64,000 nt of DNA, from assembly GCA_900478215.1 (NCBI GenBank), contig LS483478.1, positions 3,472,001 to 3,536,000 on the forward strand, in the 5' to 3' direction. The first letter of the stretch is position 1. The number at the start of each line of letters is the position of its first letter. This document shows, one piece after another, positions 10,573-19,640 of the stretch. The notes below the pieces were generated by a model. The model made no database searches. It saw nothing but the letters and a program-made list of their open reading frames with translations, and was not told the DNA's origin. This DNA is from Salmonella enterica subsp. houtenae serovar Houten. Its GTDB lineage: Bacteria > Pseudomonadota > Gammaproteobacteria > Enterobacterales > Enterobacteriaceae. Both the position numbers and the translations under genes were made by a program.

Positions 10573-11205
10573 ATGGAGCCGCTTCATGCCGTTGTGCTTA
10601 CCGTCAGTCTGTTCGTATTAACCTTTTTTAATCCCGGCGCGAATCTGTTTGTGGTGGTGCAAACCAGCCTCGCATCAGGACGACGGGCGGGAGTCATCAC
10701 CGGCCTGGGCGTTGCCACGGGAGACGCCTTTTATTCCGGGTTGGGGCTTTTTGGTTTGGCGACGCTCATTACCCAGTGCGAAGCGGTATTTTCTCTTATC
10801 AAAATTGTCGGCGGCGCCTATTTATTATGGTTCGCCTGGAGCAGTATCCGCCACCAGGCGACACCACAAATGAGCGCCCTCCAGGCGCCGATTGCCGCCC
10901 CGTGGACGATTTTCTTTCGCCGGGGATTAATGACAGATTTATCTAATCCGCAAACCGTACTGTTTTTTATCAGTATTTTTTCCGTAACGCTGAGCGCAGA
11001 AACGCCCACATGGGCAAGATTAATGGCCTGGGCCGGGATTGTGCTGTCATCCGTTATCTGGCGTATTTTTCTCAGCCAGGCCTTTTCGCTCCCCGCAGTC
11101 CGCCGCGCTTATGGGCGAATACAGCGCATTGCCAGTCGTGTTATCGGCGCCATTATCGGGATGTTTGCGCTCAGACTTCTCTATGAAGGCGTGACGCACC
11201 GCTAA
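10573..11205 (+). CDS. yahN: YahN, LysE/RhtB-family amino acid exporter
   Basis: Inner-membrane exporter of the LysE/RhtB family, about 210 residues with roughly six hydrophobic segments. The family signature PGANLFVVVQTSLASGRRAG (near residues 20-40) and the DLSNPQTVLFFISIF segment are clear, and the sequence matches E. coli YahN. I take the ATG at 10573; a TTG eight codons upstream would add MRLREELS and cannot be excluded because E. coli YahN also carries extra N-terminal residues. The substrate is not known; amino acid export is inferred from the family. Confidence 0.88.
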   Translation: MEPLHAVVLTVSLFVLTFFNPGANLFVVVQTSLASGRRAGVITGLGVATGDAFYSGLGLFGLATLITQCEAVFSLIKIVGGAYLLWFAWSSIRHQATPQMSALQAPIAAPWTIFFRRGLMTDLSNPQTVLFFISIFSVTLSAETPTWARLMAWAGIVLSSVIWRIFLSQAFSLPAVRRAYGRIQRIASRVIGAIIGMFALRLLYEGVTHR

Positions 11206-11214
11206 CGCTTGCCC

Positions 11215-11433
11215 AGCTCTTGCGCACTACGATTCCAGTACATTGCCGTTTTCGTTGGCGAAGCTGGTCGGCGTAAACACAGTAGAATAACTGATATAGA
11301 GCGCGACGCTATTATCGAACAGATAAAGCAACGCGGCGCGAGCACTGATGTTGTTTTTATCAACCGCTTTTGGTGGAGGAGGTTTGGCGATAATGCGGGC
11401 AAACGTCATCGATAAACGCAGACCTATCGACAA
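11215..11433 (-). pseudogene. foxA: Remnant of a TonB-dependent siderophore receptor, probably foxA
   Basis: The minus strand here reads ...ISARAALLYLFDNSVALYISYSTVFTPT... followed by NENGNVLES and a stop. This matches the internal block of ferric-siderophore outer-membrane receptors (FhuA/FoxA type) where the beta-barrel begins. Only about 60-70 codons are left, with no signal peptide, plug or TonB box. In Salmonella the ferrioxamine receptor gene foxA sits next to yahN, which makes foxA the likely parent. The rest was deleted. No function expected. Confidence 0.6.
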
Positions 11434-11465
11434 AGGCGCGCTTGTGCCAGAGACGAAAGCGCGCC
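11432..11465 (-). terminator. Terminator of the bd-oxidase operon
   Basis: GC-rich arms GGCGCGCTT / AAGCGCGCC pair perfectly and, read on the minus strand, are followed by TTTG. The hairpin lies just downstream of the third operon gene. Confidence 0.6.
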
Positions 11466-11478
11466 CGGGAAGTATCAG

Positions 11479-11610
11479 TCAGGAGCGAAACCCGGCGGAG
11501 GTCATGAGCAGTCTGAACACCATTCCGACGCCCGCCAGCAGAAGCACGCTGGCACACCATATCGCGACCATCCATACGACTCGCCGCGACCATTTTTTCA
11601 CTTTAACCAT
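11479..11610 (-). CDS. Small bd-oxidase subunit (CydX/CbdX-like, DUF2474 type)
   Basis: A 43-residue single-span membrane protein: a basic start MVKVKKWSRR, then a hydrophobic helix (VVWMVAIWCASVLLLAGVGM) and a short polar tail. The start ATG overlaps the stop of the subunit II gene by one base (TGATG), a sign of translational coupling. Small one-helix proteins at this position stabilise the haem groups of bd oxidases (CydX/AppX; the DUF2474 group occurs with cyanide-insensitive oxidases). Function is inferred from position, size and topology. Confidence 0.75.
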   Translation of the reverse strand: MVKVKKWSRRVVWMVAIWCASVLLLAGVGMVFRLLMTSAGFRS

Positions 11611-12620
11611 CAGTGATATCCCTCTCCATGTCGCACTTTTCCACGGAAGACGTAGTAGCTCCAGAAGGTATAAGCCAGAATAATCGGGATGATTATCAGC
11701 GCCCCAACCAGCATAAAGCGTTGACTTTGCGGCGGCGCGGCGGCGGCATACAACGAAATATCCGGTGGAATAATATTCGGCCAAATACTGATGCCTAACC
11801 CGCTGAACCCCAGAAAAATCAACCCCAGGGTGAGAATAAATGGACGTGCATGGGATTCTGGTTTTTTCACGCTGCGCCATAGCCAGACGCTAAAAGCCAA
11901 CACCAGCACAGGCACCGGCAGAAAGTAGTATAAATTGGGCAGCGTGAACCAGCGCCCGGCGATGTCGTCGTGGGTCAACGGCGTCCACACGCTGACGCCA
12001 GCCATCACCAGCAACAAGACGATCAACAATGGGCGCGACAGTTCACACATCCGGCTATGCAGCGGGTCTTCGCTTTTCATAATCAGCCAGGTGGCACCCA
12101 GCAACGCGTACGTTACCACCAGACCTACGCCACAAAACAGGTTAAACGGCGTCAGCCAGTCAAGCTGCGAACCGCTAAAGGTTCGCCCTTCCACCTGAAA
12201 ACCGCTCACCACCGCACCCACCACAACGCCCTGGGCAAAAGTCGCCAAAATTGACCCAACGATAAAGGATTTATCCCAGAAGGCACGATGCGACTCGGTG
12301 GCTTTAAAACGGAATTCAAAGGCGACGCCGCGGAAGATCAGACCAAGCAGCATAATCACCAACGGGATAGTCAGCGCATCGGCGATGACGGCATAAGCCA
12401 GCGGGAACGCGCCAAAAAGCCCGGCCCCGCCCAGCACCAGCCAGGTTTCGTTACCGTCCCATACTGGCGCGACCGAGTTCACCATCACATCGCGATCGTG
12501 TTTATCACGAATAAACGGAAACAGGATACCGACCCCCAGATCGAAACCATCCATCACGATATACATCAGCGTGGCGAACACGATAATAGCAAACCAGATA
12601 ACCGGAAGATCGATGGTCAT
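11610..12620 (-). CDS. Cytochrome bd-type ubiquinol oxidase, subunit II (CioB/CydB-like)
   Basis: Integral membrane subunit of a quinol oxidase, 336 residues with about eight to nine transmembrane segments. Family hallmarks: the N-terminal FDLGVGILFPF and VAPVWDGNETWLVLGGAGLFGAFPLAYA. The length and partner type suggest the cyanide-insensitive (Cio) branch rather than CydB of the main bd-I enzyme. The start ATG overlaps the upstream gene's stop (ATGA) and its own stop overlaps the next start, so three genes form one coupled operon. Probably a second, low-oxygen or stress oxidase; this role is inferred. Confidence 0.92.
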   Translation of the reverse strand: MTIDLPVIWFAIIVFATLMYIVMDGFDLGVGILFPFIRDKHDRDVMVNSVAPVWDGNETWLVLGGAGLFGAFPLAYAVIADALTIPLVIMLLGLIFRGVAFEFRFKATESHRAFWDKSFIVGSILATFAQGVVVGAVVSGFQVEGRTFSGSQLDWLTPFNLFCGVGLVVTYALLGATWLIMKSEDPLHSRMCELSRPLLIVLLLVMAGVSVWTPLTHDDIAGRWFTLPNLYYFLPVPVLVLAFSVWLWRSVKKPESHARPFILTLGLIFLGFSGLGISIWPNIIPPDISLYAAAAPPQSQRFMLVGALIIIPIILAYTFWSYYVFRGKVRHGEGYH

Positions 12621-14020
12621 TCGCGTTTCTCCTGCTCAAGCGATTCTCCCACGGCAGAGATAGGGCGCGCGGGTCTGCCATCGGTTTCAGCGGTCGGTGT
12701 CTCCGCCGGCTGCGGCCCTTTCTGGATAAGGCGAATCATATAAATATAGCCAACCCCAAAGACCAGAGAATAGACCACAAAGAAAGCCAGCAAACTGATG
12801 CTCATTTGCAAAGTGCTGTGCGCGGAAACCGCATCACGCGTACGCAGTAGGCCATAGACCACCCACGGCTGACGTCCTACTTCAGTCGTCACCCATCCGG
12901 CAAGGATGGCGATAAGCCCGGACGGTCCCATCCACAGCGCAAAGTGCATAAAGGGCCGCGAATGATACAGTCGGTGTCGGTAGCGTAGCCACAGGCTGCC
13001 TACCCCCAGCAGTATCATCAGTACCCCCATGCCCACCATAATGCGGAACGACCAGAACACCACGGTAGAGTTAGGGCGATCCTCTTTGGGATAATCTTTT
13101 AGCGCAGGCACCTGTTTGTCCAGGCTATGCGTCAGGATCAGACTGCCCAGTGCCGGGATCTCAAGTGCATAGCGGGTCCGTTCCGCCTCCATATCCGGCC
13201 AGCCTACCAGCGTAAGCGGCGTTGGCTCCCCGGGCGTATTTTCCCAATGCCCCTCAATCGCGGCAATTTTGACCGGCTGATGCTTCAGGGTATTAAGGCC
13301 GTGCATATCGCCAATCAATGCCTGAACGGGCGCCACCACGACCGCCATCCATAACGCCATCGAGAACATACGGCGGATAGCTGGCGTATCGTTACCTTTC
13401 AGTAAATGCCAGGCAGCGGACGCGCCGACAAACATCGCGCTACTTAAAAACGCCGCAACGGACATATGCAACAGGCGATACGGGAACGACGGATTGAAAA
13501 TCACCGCGAACCAGTCCACCGGGACCACCTGACCGTTATGAATTTCAAATCCCTGCGGAGTATGCATCCAGCTATTAGACGCCAGAATCCAGAATGTCGA
13601 CACTAACGTGCCCAATGCCACCATACAGGTAGACAAGAAATGCAGACCCGGCCCGACTTTGTTCCAGCCAAAAAGCATCACCCCTAAGAATCCCGCTTCC
13701 AGGAAGAATGCGGTGAGCACTTCATAGGTTAATAAAGGCCCGGTGATACTGCCAGCGAACTGGGAAAAACCGCTCCAGTTCGTTCCGAACTGGTAAGCCA
13801 TGACCAGACCGGAGACCACGCCCATCCCGAAGTTAACGGCAAAAATTTTGAGCCAGAACTGATAGAGCGAGCGCCAGACAGGATTACGCGTTTTTAGCCA
13901 TAAACCTTCCAGTACCACTAGGTAACTGGCTAAACCAATCGTAATCGCGGGGAAAATAATATGAAAAGAGACGGTAAAGGCAAACTGGAGTCTCGCTAAA
14001 AAGAATGCATCAAACTCCAT
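12617..14020 (-). CDS. Cytochrome bd-type ubiquinol oxidase, subunit I (CioA/CydA-like)
   Basis: Haem-bearing subunit that oxidises ubiquinol and reduces oxygen, 467 residues. Visible: axial-ligand histidine in FTVSFHIIFPAITIG near residue 19, GFLGVMLFGWNKV, a second histidine in RLLHMSVAAFL near 186, and GWVTTEVGRQPWVVYG near 380. It is shorter than the ~520-residue CydA because the quinol loop is short, as in the cyanide-insensitive CioA group. Overlaps subunit II by ATGA. A 33-codon open frame lies upstream. Confidence 0.93.
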   Translation of the reverse strand: MEFDAFFLARLQFAFTVSFHIIFPAITIGLASYLVVLEGLWLKTRNPVWRSLYQFWLKIFAVNFGMGVVSGLVMAYQFGTNWSGFSQFAGSITGPLLTYEVLTAFFLEAGFLGVMLFGWNKVGPGLHFLSTCMVALGTLVSTFWILASNSWMHTPQGFEIHNGQVVPVDWFAVIFNPSFPYRLLHMSVAAFLSSAMFVGASAAWHLLKGNDTPAIRRMFSMALWMAVVVAPVQALIGDMHGLNTLKHQPVKIAAIEGHWENTPGEPTPLTLVGWPDMEAERTRYALEIPALGSLILTHSLDKQVPALKDYPKEDRPNSTVVFWSFRIMVGMGVLMILLGVGSLWLRYRHRLYHSRPFMHFALWMGPSGLIAILAGWVTTEVGRQPWVVYGLLRTRDAVSAHSTLQMSISLLAFFVVYSLVFGVGYIYMIRLIQKGPQPAETPTAETDGRPARPISAVGESLEQEKRE

Positions 14021-14136
14021 GTTCCCTCCCGTTTATATACAGTCACTTTGTGTAAAATATTCACGGTTCGCAACCAGGTTGAAACGAAACGGTTATTTTC
14101 CCCAAACGTAAAAACGCCGGGGAATATCCAGATAAA

Positions 14137-14238
14137 TTATGATTTTTTTTGCGGTTGGTTATCAGGCTTATCGCCCGACTCTGGCGCTTCGGAGGGGTCA
14201 TCTTTTTCGACAGCGAAACGGTAGTATTTATTTAGCAT
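14137..14238 (-). CDS. 33-residue open frame upstream of the bd-oxidase operon
   Basis: Reads MLNKYYRFAVEKDDPSEAPE and ends QPQKKS. A GGGAGA ribosome site sits about 7 bases before the ATG at 14238. The peptide is highly charged, with no membrane segment: a basic-aromatic start and an acidic/proline tail. It ends 116 bases before subunit I on the same strand, so it could be a leader or a small protein made with the oxidase. I do not recognise it. The good ribosome site and unbroken frame support translation; nothing shows its function. Confidence 0.5.
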   Translation of the reverse strand: MLNKYYRFAVEKDDPSEAPESGDKPDNQPQKKS

Positions 14239-14281
14239 AACATGTCTCCCTTAGTTACATTCAATTGGCAATATCTACCCG

Positions 14282-14301
14282 GCCGTTATAAAAATAACGG
14301 C
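14282..14301. repeat. Perfect inverted repeat upstream of the oxidase operon
   Basis: GCCGTTAT and ATAACGGC flank a 4-base A loop. It lies about 45 bases upstream of the 33-codon frame, where an operator or promoter would be expected. No T run follows on the minus strand, so it is not an obvious terminator. Confidence 0.5.
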
Positions 14302-14433
14302 AAAACAAAAAACAGCGACCTCAAGACTATTTGCAATTTCAGCAAAATACTCTTAGCTGAAAGTTAAGAATAGACGTAAAACGATAACCTTCAAGTCAAC
14401 ATGGTTTAAGGGACGGGAGATTAACCAAGGGAG

Positions 14434-14466
14434 AATGACCGAAGCGCTCGCTGCGCTTTGGTCATT
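14434..14466. terminator. Hairpin downstream of res
   Basis: AATGACCGAAGCGC pairs with GCGCTTTGGTCATT (one mismatch), 47 bases beyond the res stop. The T run (TTTTAT) is on the plus strand, so on the res strand it is at best an imperfect terminator. Confidence 0.45.
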
Positions 14467-14513
14467 TTATATTGTCTATCAAAAAGATAACCGTAGGGGG
14501 CCATCCAAACCCA

Positions 14514-17483
14514 TTACTTTACCTTTCCTTCAATCAGGCTATTGATCGTAGAAAATACCGCCGGCGCGCTGGTCGCTTCCGCAAATTCGACATTGATATT
14601 TTGCCGACGCAGCATATCGAAGAATTTACGTTGCGCATCAAGAATAACTTGATCGCCTACGCGCATATTTTCTGCTTTAGTTTCAACCAGTAAATAAACG
14701 CTGTCGGCGTCCTGACGCTCAATACGATAGACAAAATCCGGCGTCGTAGACCCCCCCGTGTATTTGGGGATCTGAATGGCCCGTTTGGGTAGTTTGCCAA
14801 ACACGGAAACCTGTTGCGGATAGTGGTATTTTAATAGCGGTAATTCTGGATCGACGCTGTCATAACGCAACGGCGGTATTTGATAGAGAGAACGGGGGTC
14901 ATCTATCGCATTCTCATCCACATGCTTACCCAGAATTTCAGCGCTAATCTCCTCCCTGAACTGCCGTGTGGTGGAATCAAATACCGATGTTGAAGCCTGA
15001 AAATCAAGAGGCAGATAATCGTGGCGCAGCGCAAAATGCGCATGAATCCGCGCCTGTAATGCACGGGTCATATTGTCCAACGAGATCTCGCTTAAATAGC
15101 GTGAATCTCCCTGCAACACATCGCGCAGCATTGCCATTAACACCGGGTGCAAGATGTTAACCGGCAGACTGGTACGTAATGCCAGTTGCTTAAGAAAGTA
15201 GCCATATTTCATTCCCGCCATGAACTCGCTGGCGGCTAATTCACCTTCCCGCTGCGCCACCTCAAAACGGCTACTATCCTCACTCGACACCAGCCGTTGT
15301 TGCATCTGGCTTGGCTTCTGGCGAATGTATAACGTCGAGTCGCGCAGCACCTCGGCGGCAATCTGTTCCAGTGAAGACCCGCTACGCTCGAATTGCAGCA
15401 TATAACGACGGGAAAACTGTTCCCAGATACCGCTAAGTTGTTCCCAATTCTCTTTGCGTAACCTGACTCGCAGTCGAGAGGCGGGCTTGTTGTCACGAAC
15501 GCGATCCGCTCGCACGCGCGCCTGCGTCAGCTCAGGGTAGAACTCCAGTAGCCACGCAAAACCACTTTTGGTTTCTCCATTAAGCGTGACGCTGGGTGTA
15601 AACTCATTACTCCGGTTGATCAGTTTTTTATGATCCAGATCTTCCAGCAAACGCAGCGCCGTAAACGCGGGATCGACTTTTTGCCGCTCGGTGACGATGA
15701 GGTTGATCATCGCCTCATCCAGTTTCTGCTCATTAAGCTGAACCTTGCTGTCGCGGTTAATCTCATCAACCAGCATACTGGCGAACGCTTTTTCATCATA
15801 GCCAATCAGAAACGCCAGCCGGGACGGCCACTCTTCCTGCTGAACGCGATGGCCGTTTTCGTCCACCGGTAACCGCAGACCGCGCCCCACTTCCTGAATT
15901 TTGCTCGATTCGCTTCCGGAAGAGCGTAATTTAGCAATGACAAAAACATTCGGGTTATCCCAGCCTTCGCGAAGCGTCCATTTTGAAAACAAAAAGCGAC
16001 GTGTTTCCCAGTTGCCGTGACGATCTGAAAAGCTGAGCAGTTTCTCTTTATTTTTCAGAATGTCATCCACTTCAGCCTGGATAGCTTCATCGCCGCTTCC
16101 CCGGTCTTCGCCAAAATAACCGGCGTGGACGTTTTGGCTATCCGAGTGCAGACTGGCGAACGTGGCCTGCAGAAAAGACAGATACTCCACTTCTCGCGGC
16201 AGGGTCTTTCGCTGATAATCGTCAATCAGTTGCGTCAGTTTCTTTTTCAACAAGCGTTCAAAAGTGATCTTCAACCAGCCTTCGTCATCACGATAACTTT
16301 TAATGCTATCAATAAAGAAAAGGCTTAATGTCTTAATACGCGGGGCATTATTTTCTTGCTCATTACGGCGTAAGAAATTTGCCTGCTCGGTATCAAAATG
16401 TTTATCAATAGCGTCCTGAATAATCAGCGCCTGGTAGTTCGCGGCAAAGGTTCCAGGTACCAGCGCCATCCCCGCTTCCAGCTCCAGATCGTTCGACAAC
16501 ATTTTACTGCCGGCATATTCCACACTGCCTTCAAATCCCGCATCGACATCGGCAAGTTTTTCGCCCACGCCAACCTCGACAATTTTACTCCCGCGTCGGA
16601 GAACTAATTTCTTTGCCGTAACGCTGTCAACGATATAACGATTTTTAGCCTGCTCTTCGGAGAGATTCGGGTAATAAATATCGATACCTTTCACCAGACC
16701 ATCATTAAAACTGTCCACCGCATTGAGATCAAACTGCGGTTTCCGGCGATAGTAATCCTTACGTACACATTTATTTTTACCCTTACCTTCGACAATATCC
16801 GGGAAGGTGGCGCCAAAGCGCACGATCATTTGCGGCTGAATGGCCTGAATCGCTCGATAAAATTTGTTGTCTCGCGCAAAACGATGCGGTTCATCAATAA
16901 TGACCACAGGTCGCGTCATTTGCAGCCCTTTAACAGGCGACGTCAGCCCGCCCAGTAGCGTTTGATCGTAATCGTCTCGCGTCATACTGGCGGAATTGAG
17001 CATTTGCGCATTGATCAGCAACACCTGAATCGTGTGGCTATTACGGCGACTGGCATCGGTAAAACTTAATAGCTGGGCCGGAAAGTTTTTACGCCCCGAC
17101 TTTACTTTAAAATCACCAGCGTTGATGGTGCAAAGTTCCATCTGCGTATTTTCATAGAACTGCGAAAAATGCTGCCTGGCGTAATCGCTGGTGATAAAAT
17201 TCCGCGCGCCCTCTTTAATGGCTGGCGTTGGCACCACCAGCACAAATTTGAAGAGGCCATATTTCTGATGCAGTTCATACATCAACCGGGTATAGACATA
17301 AGTTTTACCCGTCCCGGTCTCCATTTTAACGTCAATGTTAGCTTTATCGTTGTAGCGCTCGTTAATCAGCGGATTAGCATAGTGATTCTGATCGACCTGC
17401 GCATGATCGATACCGGTGAAACTCGCCAGAATTGCCGCTAACGCCTGTTCCTGATGGGGAAGTTCTTCCAGTAAAATATTCAT
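14514..17483 (-). CDS. res: Type III restriction enzyme Res subunit (StyLTI type)
   Basis: ATP-dependent restriction subunit that cuts only in complex with Mod, about 989 residues. N-terminal superfamily 2 helicase: [11 protein letters not shown]alker A near residue 57, DEPH box in VIIDEPHRF near 200, and an EVGRGLRLP motif VI near 545. C-terminal PD-(D/E)xK nuclease: TPDFVY...[10 protein letters not shown] near 910-940. Two ATGs are possible; the AGAGGGG site abuts the first (17489) and is 6 bases from the second, so 17483 is chosen. It starts 12 bases after the mod stop, one operon. Matches my memory of Salmonella StyLTI. Confidence 0.94.
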   Translation of the reverse strand: MNILLEELPHQEQALAAILASFTGIDHAQVDQNHYANPLINERYNDKANIDVKMETGTGKTYVYTRLMYELHQKYGLFKFVLVVPTPAIKEGARNFITSDYARQHFSQFYENTQMELCTINAGDFKVKSGRKNFPAQLLSFTDASRRNSHTIQVLLINAQMLNSASMTRDDYDQTLLGGLTSPVKGLQMTRPVVIIDEPHRFARDNKFYRAIQAIQPQMIVRFGATFPDIVEGKGKNKCVRKDYYRRKPQFDLNAVDSFNDGLVKGIDIYYPNLSEEQAKNRYIVDSVTAKKLVLRRGSKIVEVGVGEKLADVDAGFEGSVEYAGSKMLSNDLELEAGMALVPGTFAANYQALIIQDAIDKHFDTEQANFLRRNEQENNAPRIKTLSLFFIDSIKSYRDDEGWLKITFERLLKKKLTQLIDDYQRKTLPREVEYLSFLQATFASLHSDSQNVHAGYFGEDRGSGDEAIQAEVDDILKNKEKLLSFSDRHGNWETRRFLFSKWTLREGWDNPNVFVIAKLRSSGSESSKIQEVGRGLRLPVDENGHRVQQEEWPSRLAFLIGYDEKAFASMLVDEINRDSKVQLNEQKLDEAMINLIVTERQKVDPAFTALRLLEDLDHKKLINRSNEFTPSVTLNGETKSGFAWLLEFYPELTQARVRADRVRDNKPASRLRVRLRKENWEQLSGIWEQFSRRYMLQFERSGSSLEQIAAEVLRDSTLYIRQKPSQMQQRLVSSEDSSRFEVAQREGELAASEFMAGMKYGYFLKQLALRTSLPVNILHPVLMAMLRDVLQGDSRYLSEISLDNMTRALQARIHAHFALRHDYLPLDFQASTSVFDSTTRQFREEISAEILGKHVDENAIDDPRSLYQIPPLRYDSVDPELPLLKYHYPQQVSVFGKLPKRAIQIPKYTGGSTTPDFVYRIERQDADSVYLLVETKAENMRVGDQVILDAQRKFFDMLRRQNINVEFAEATSAPAVFSTINSLIEGKVK

Positions 17484-17495
17484 CTGCATCCCCTC

Positions 17496-19454
17496 TTAAT
17501 AACGCTTCACCAGGTTCACTTTTTGATCGAGCTGTTTTAAGCCGATTTCCAGTTCACGAATGGATTCAAGGTCGAAAGAGTAGCCGTAAATGACAATAGT
17601 CTGAACCGGAAGCTGGTGCGTACCAATGTGGTTGAGCAGATCGCGGGTCTGCTCTGTTCCCCATCGTTCATCAATCAGATACAGGCGCGTATTATCAACA
17701 TACATGGCGCGATAGCCGGAAAAATCAATGGGCTGTACTTCAATATCCATTTTATAACCATCGGCGACCAGCCATGTTGTTAATATAGTCGCTTCGCCGC
17801 TTGCGCCGCCCGGCACGCCCAATCCTCTGGCGGAAAAAGGATTGATCATGTCGGTAAATCCTGACTCGGTGAAAGCGGCCAGTTGACCGCTGGTATTGAT
17901 AAAATGGCCGGTAGCAATATCGAAACTATCCAGATCGTCCAGCGTCTGCTGTGTCGGGGTGGCAAAACGATAATGTTTAAAGCCGAGATCGCCATTCGTC
18001 GCGGGATTTTTGGCGCGGATCTTCGCCGCAACGCGTGTAATTCGCTCGCGGCTGATTTCATCAATGGTGTTATAACCCGCTTTTTTCGCGATAGTGTTAT
18101 GACTTAATGTCTGATCGAGAGTGCACAAAATAAACGTGCGCTGCCCCCCATCTTCTTCATTCAGCGCCATCACCGCATGGGCCGTGGTGCCGGAACCGGC
18201 AAAAAAGTCCAGAACGACGCCGTCTTTATCGATAGCGAGTTTGATGATTTTCTTCAATAACGCGGTCGGTTTCGGCGTATCAAAAACGTTGTCGCCGAAA
18301 AGATCCAGAATCTCCTTTTTCCCCTCTTTATTCGACGCTACGTTATCCCAGTAATTGGTCGTTGGCTGCCCCTTACTGTGATGCGCGTACATGACTCGCT
18401 GGGGAATACCGCCGTTATCTTTGCCAAAATAGACCAAATTATCGGCCACCAGTTTTTGGTAACTGGCTTCAGGATAAGCCCATAGCCTTTCGTGTACCGT
18501 ACCATTCGGCGTGGTAATTTTATAGGTATAGCCGCCGCCGCTCAGCCCTTTTGACACCGTTAACGGCACCGGCCGCCATTTCCCTTCCGGAAACTGTTCG
18601 GTCGGTTCTTTATAGGATTTCTGAATATATTCTTTAGAAAGCGGCTCTAAACGTAAGGTGCCCTGGCCGGTTTTGGCATACACAAGAATGTATTCTCCCT
18701 GGATGGAGACGTTATCAGAGTCGTTAGAAATCTCTTTTTTGCGCTTCCACATCACATTGGTAACAAATCCGCCTTCGCCAAAAATCTCATCCATCATTAA
18801 TTTAAGATTGGCGTGCTCATTATCGTCGATAGAGATAAAAATAAATCCGGTATCTTTAAGGAGTTTCCTGGCCAGGAAAAGACGCGGATACATGAAAGAT
18901 AACCACGCGGAGTGCGTCGATTTACCCTGAATAGATTTTAAACGTGCCAGTTCAGTATCATTAAGACCAAACATATCCTGCAACGCCCGATCGCTATATT
19001 CAAAATGGTCGGGATAGACAAACCCGTCCGACCCGGTGTTATAAGGCGGATCGATATAGATCATATCGACGGTATCGGCGTAATTATTTTGCAGATGGCG
19101 TAAAACATCCAGATTATCCCCGGTCAGAAAAAGATTATGGCTATTTTTGTTTTCCGCCAGAGTATTGTGTTCCACGTCAGGAACGATAACGGTAGCGGAT
19201 TTTTCACCCGCCTGTTTTTTTGCGTAATCTTTTCCAATAAAATCAATCTGATAACCGCTAGTCAGCTCATTGATATTACGCGCTTTCAGTGCGCGCTCAA
19301 ATCTGGCGAGATCAAATCCGCCTTTCGCGATCAACTCGCCCTGCTCGTTATAGCGATCGGCGGTAAAAAATTCCGGCAATGCACGTTGTAACTCAGACAG
19401 AAAGGCGCTATTCGGGGCAACAGACTCGTTGTGTTTTTGGTTATCTTTCAACAT
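17496..19454 (-). CDS. mod: Type III DNA-adenine methyltransferase Mod subunit (StyLTI type)
   Basis: Recognises and N6-methylates the target site; works alone as a methylase and with Res in restriction. It has 652 residues. Catalytic motif DPPYNT (near residue 135, in DMIYIDPPYNTGSDG) comes before the S-adenosylmethionine motif FFAGSGTTAHAV (near 420), the beta-class order. The open frame extends upstream to 19496, but the ATG at 19454 (MLKDNQKHNESV) has a GGAG site and gives the StyLTI length. The central part is the target-recognition domain. I see no simple-sequence repeat of the kind that makes phase-variable mod genes. Confidence 0.94.
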   Translation of the reverse strand: MLKDNQKHNESVAPNSAFLSELQRALPEFFTADRYNEQGELIAKGGFDLARFERALKARNINELTSGYQIDFIGKDYAKKQAGEKSATVIVPDVEHNTLAENKNSHNLFLTGDNLDVLRHLQNNYADTVDMIYIDPPYNTGSDGFVYPDHFEYSDRALQDMFGLNDTELARLKSIQGKSTHSAWLSFMYPRLFLARKLLKDTGFIFISIDDNEHANLKLMMDEIFGEGGFVTNVMWKRKKEISNDSDNVSIQGEYILVYAKTGQGTLRLEPLSKEYIQKSYKEPTEQFPEGKWRPVPLTVSKGLSGGGYTYKITTPNGTVHERLWAYPEASYQKLVADNLVYFGKDNGGIPQRVMYAHHSKGQPTTNYWDNVASNKEGKKEILDLFGDNVFDTPKPTALLKKIIKLAIDKDGVVLDFFAGSGTTAHAVMALNEEDGGQRTFILCTLDQTLSHNTIAKKAGYNTIDEISRERITRVAAKIRAKNPATNGDLGFKHYRFATPTQQTLDDLDSFDIATGHFINTSGQLAAFTESGFTDMINPFSARGLGVPGGASGEATILTTWLVADGYKMDIEVQPIDFSGYRAMYVDNTRLYLIDERWGTEQTRDLLNHIGTHQLPVQTIVIYGYSFDLESIRELEIGLKQLDQKVNLVKRY

Positions 19455-19640
19455 GATATCTTCGCTCCGTTGATAATTATAAGGTCCAACAATCAATTTC
19501 TTATAAAGAAAAAAGTAAGCGATGATTGTAATGGTGACGAAAGGTAGATGCCATCATTAACCTTTGTTATTCGTTGAAAGGACGCGAAAACCAGCGGGGG
19601 GAAGGAATACGCCCGGCGGCATGCGCCGGGAGTGTATTGT

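Noticed and set aside
14434..14466. Strong hairpin after res as evidence of a small RNA
   Set aside because: No promoter and no proper T run on the res strand; more simply a terminator-like palindrome.
17496..19454. Phase-variable mod gene
   Set aside because: No simple-sequence repeat tract was found in the coding region or just upstream.
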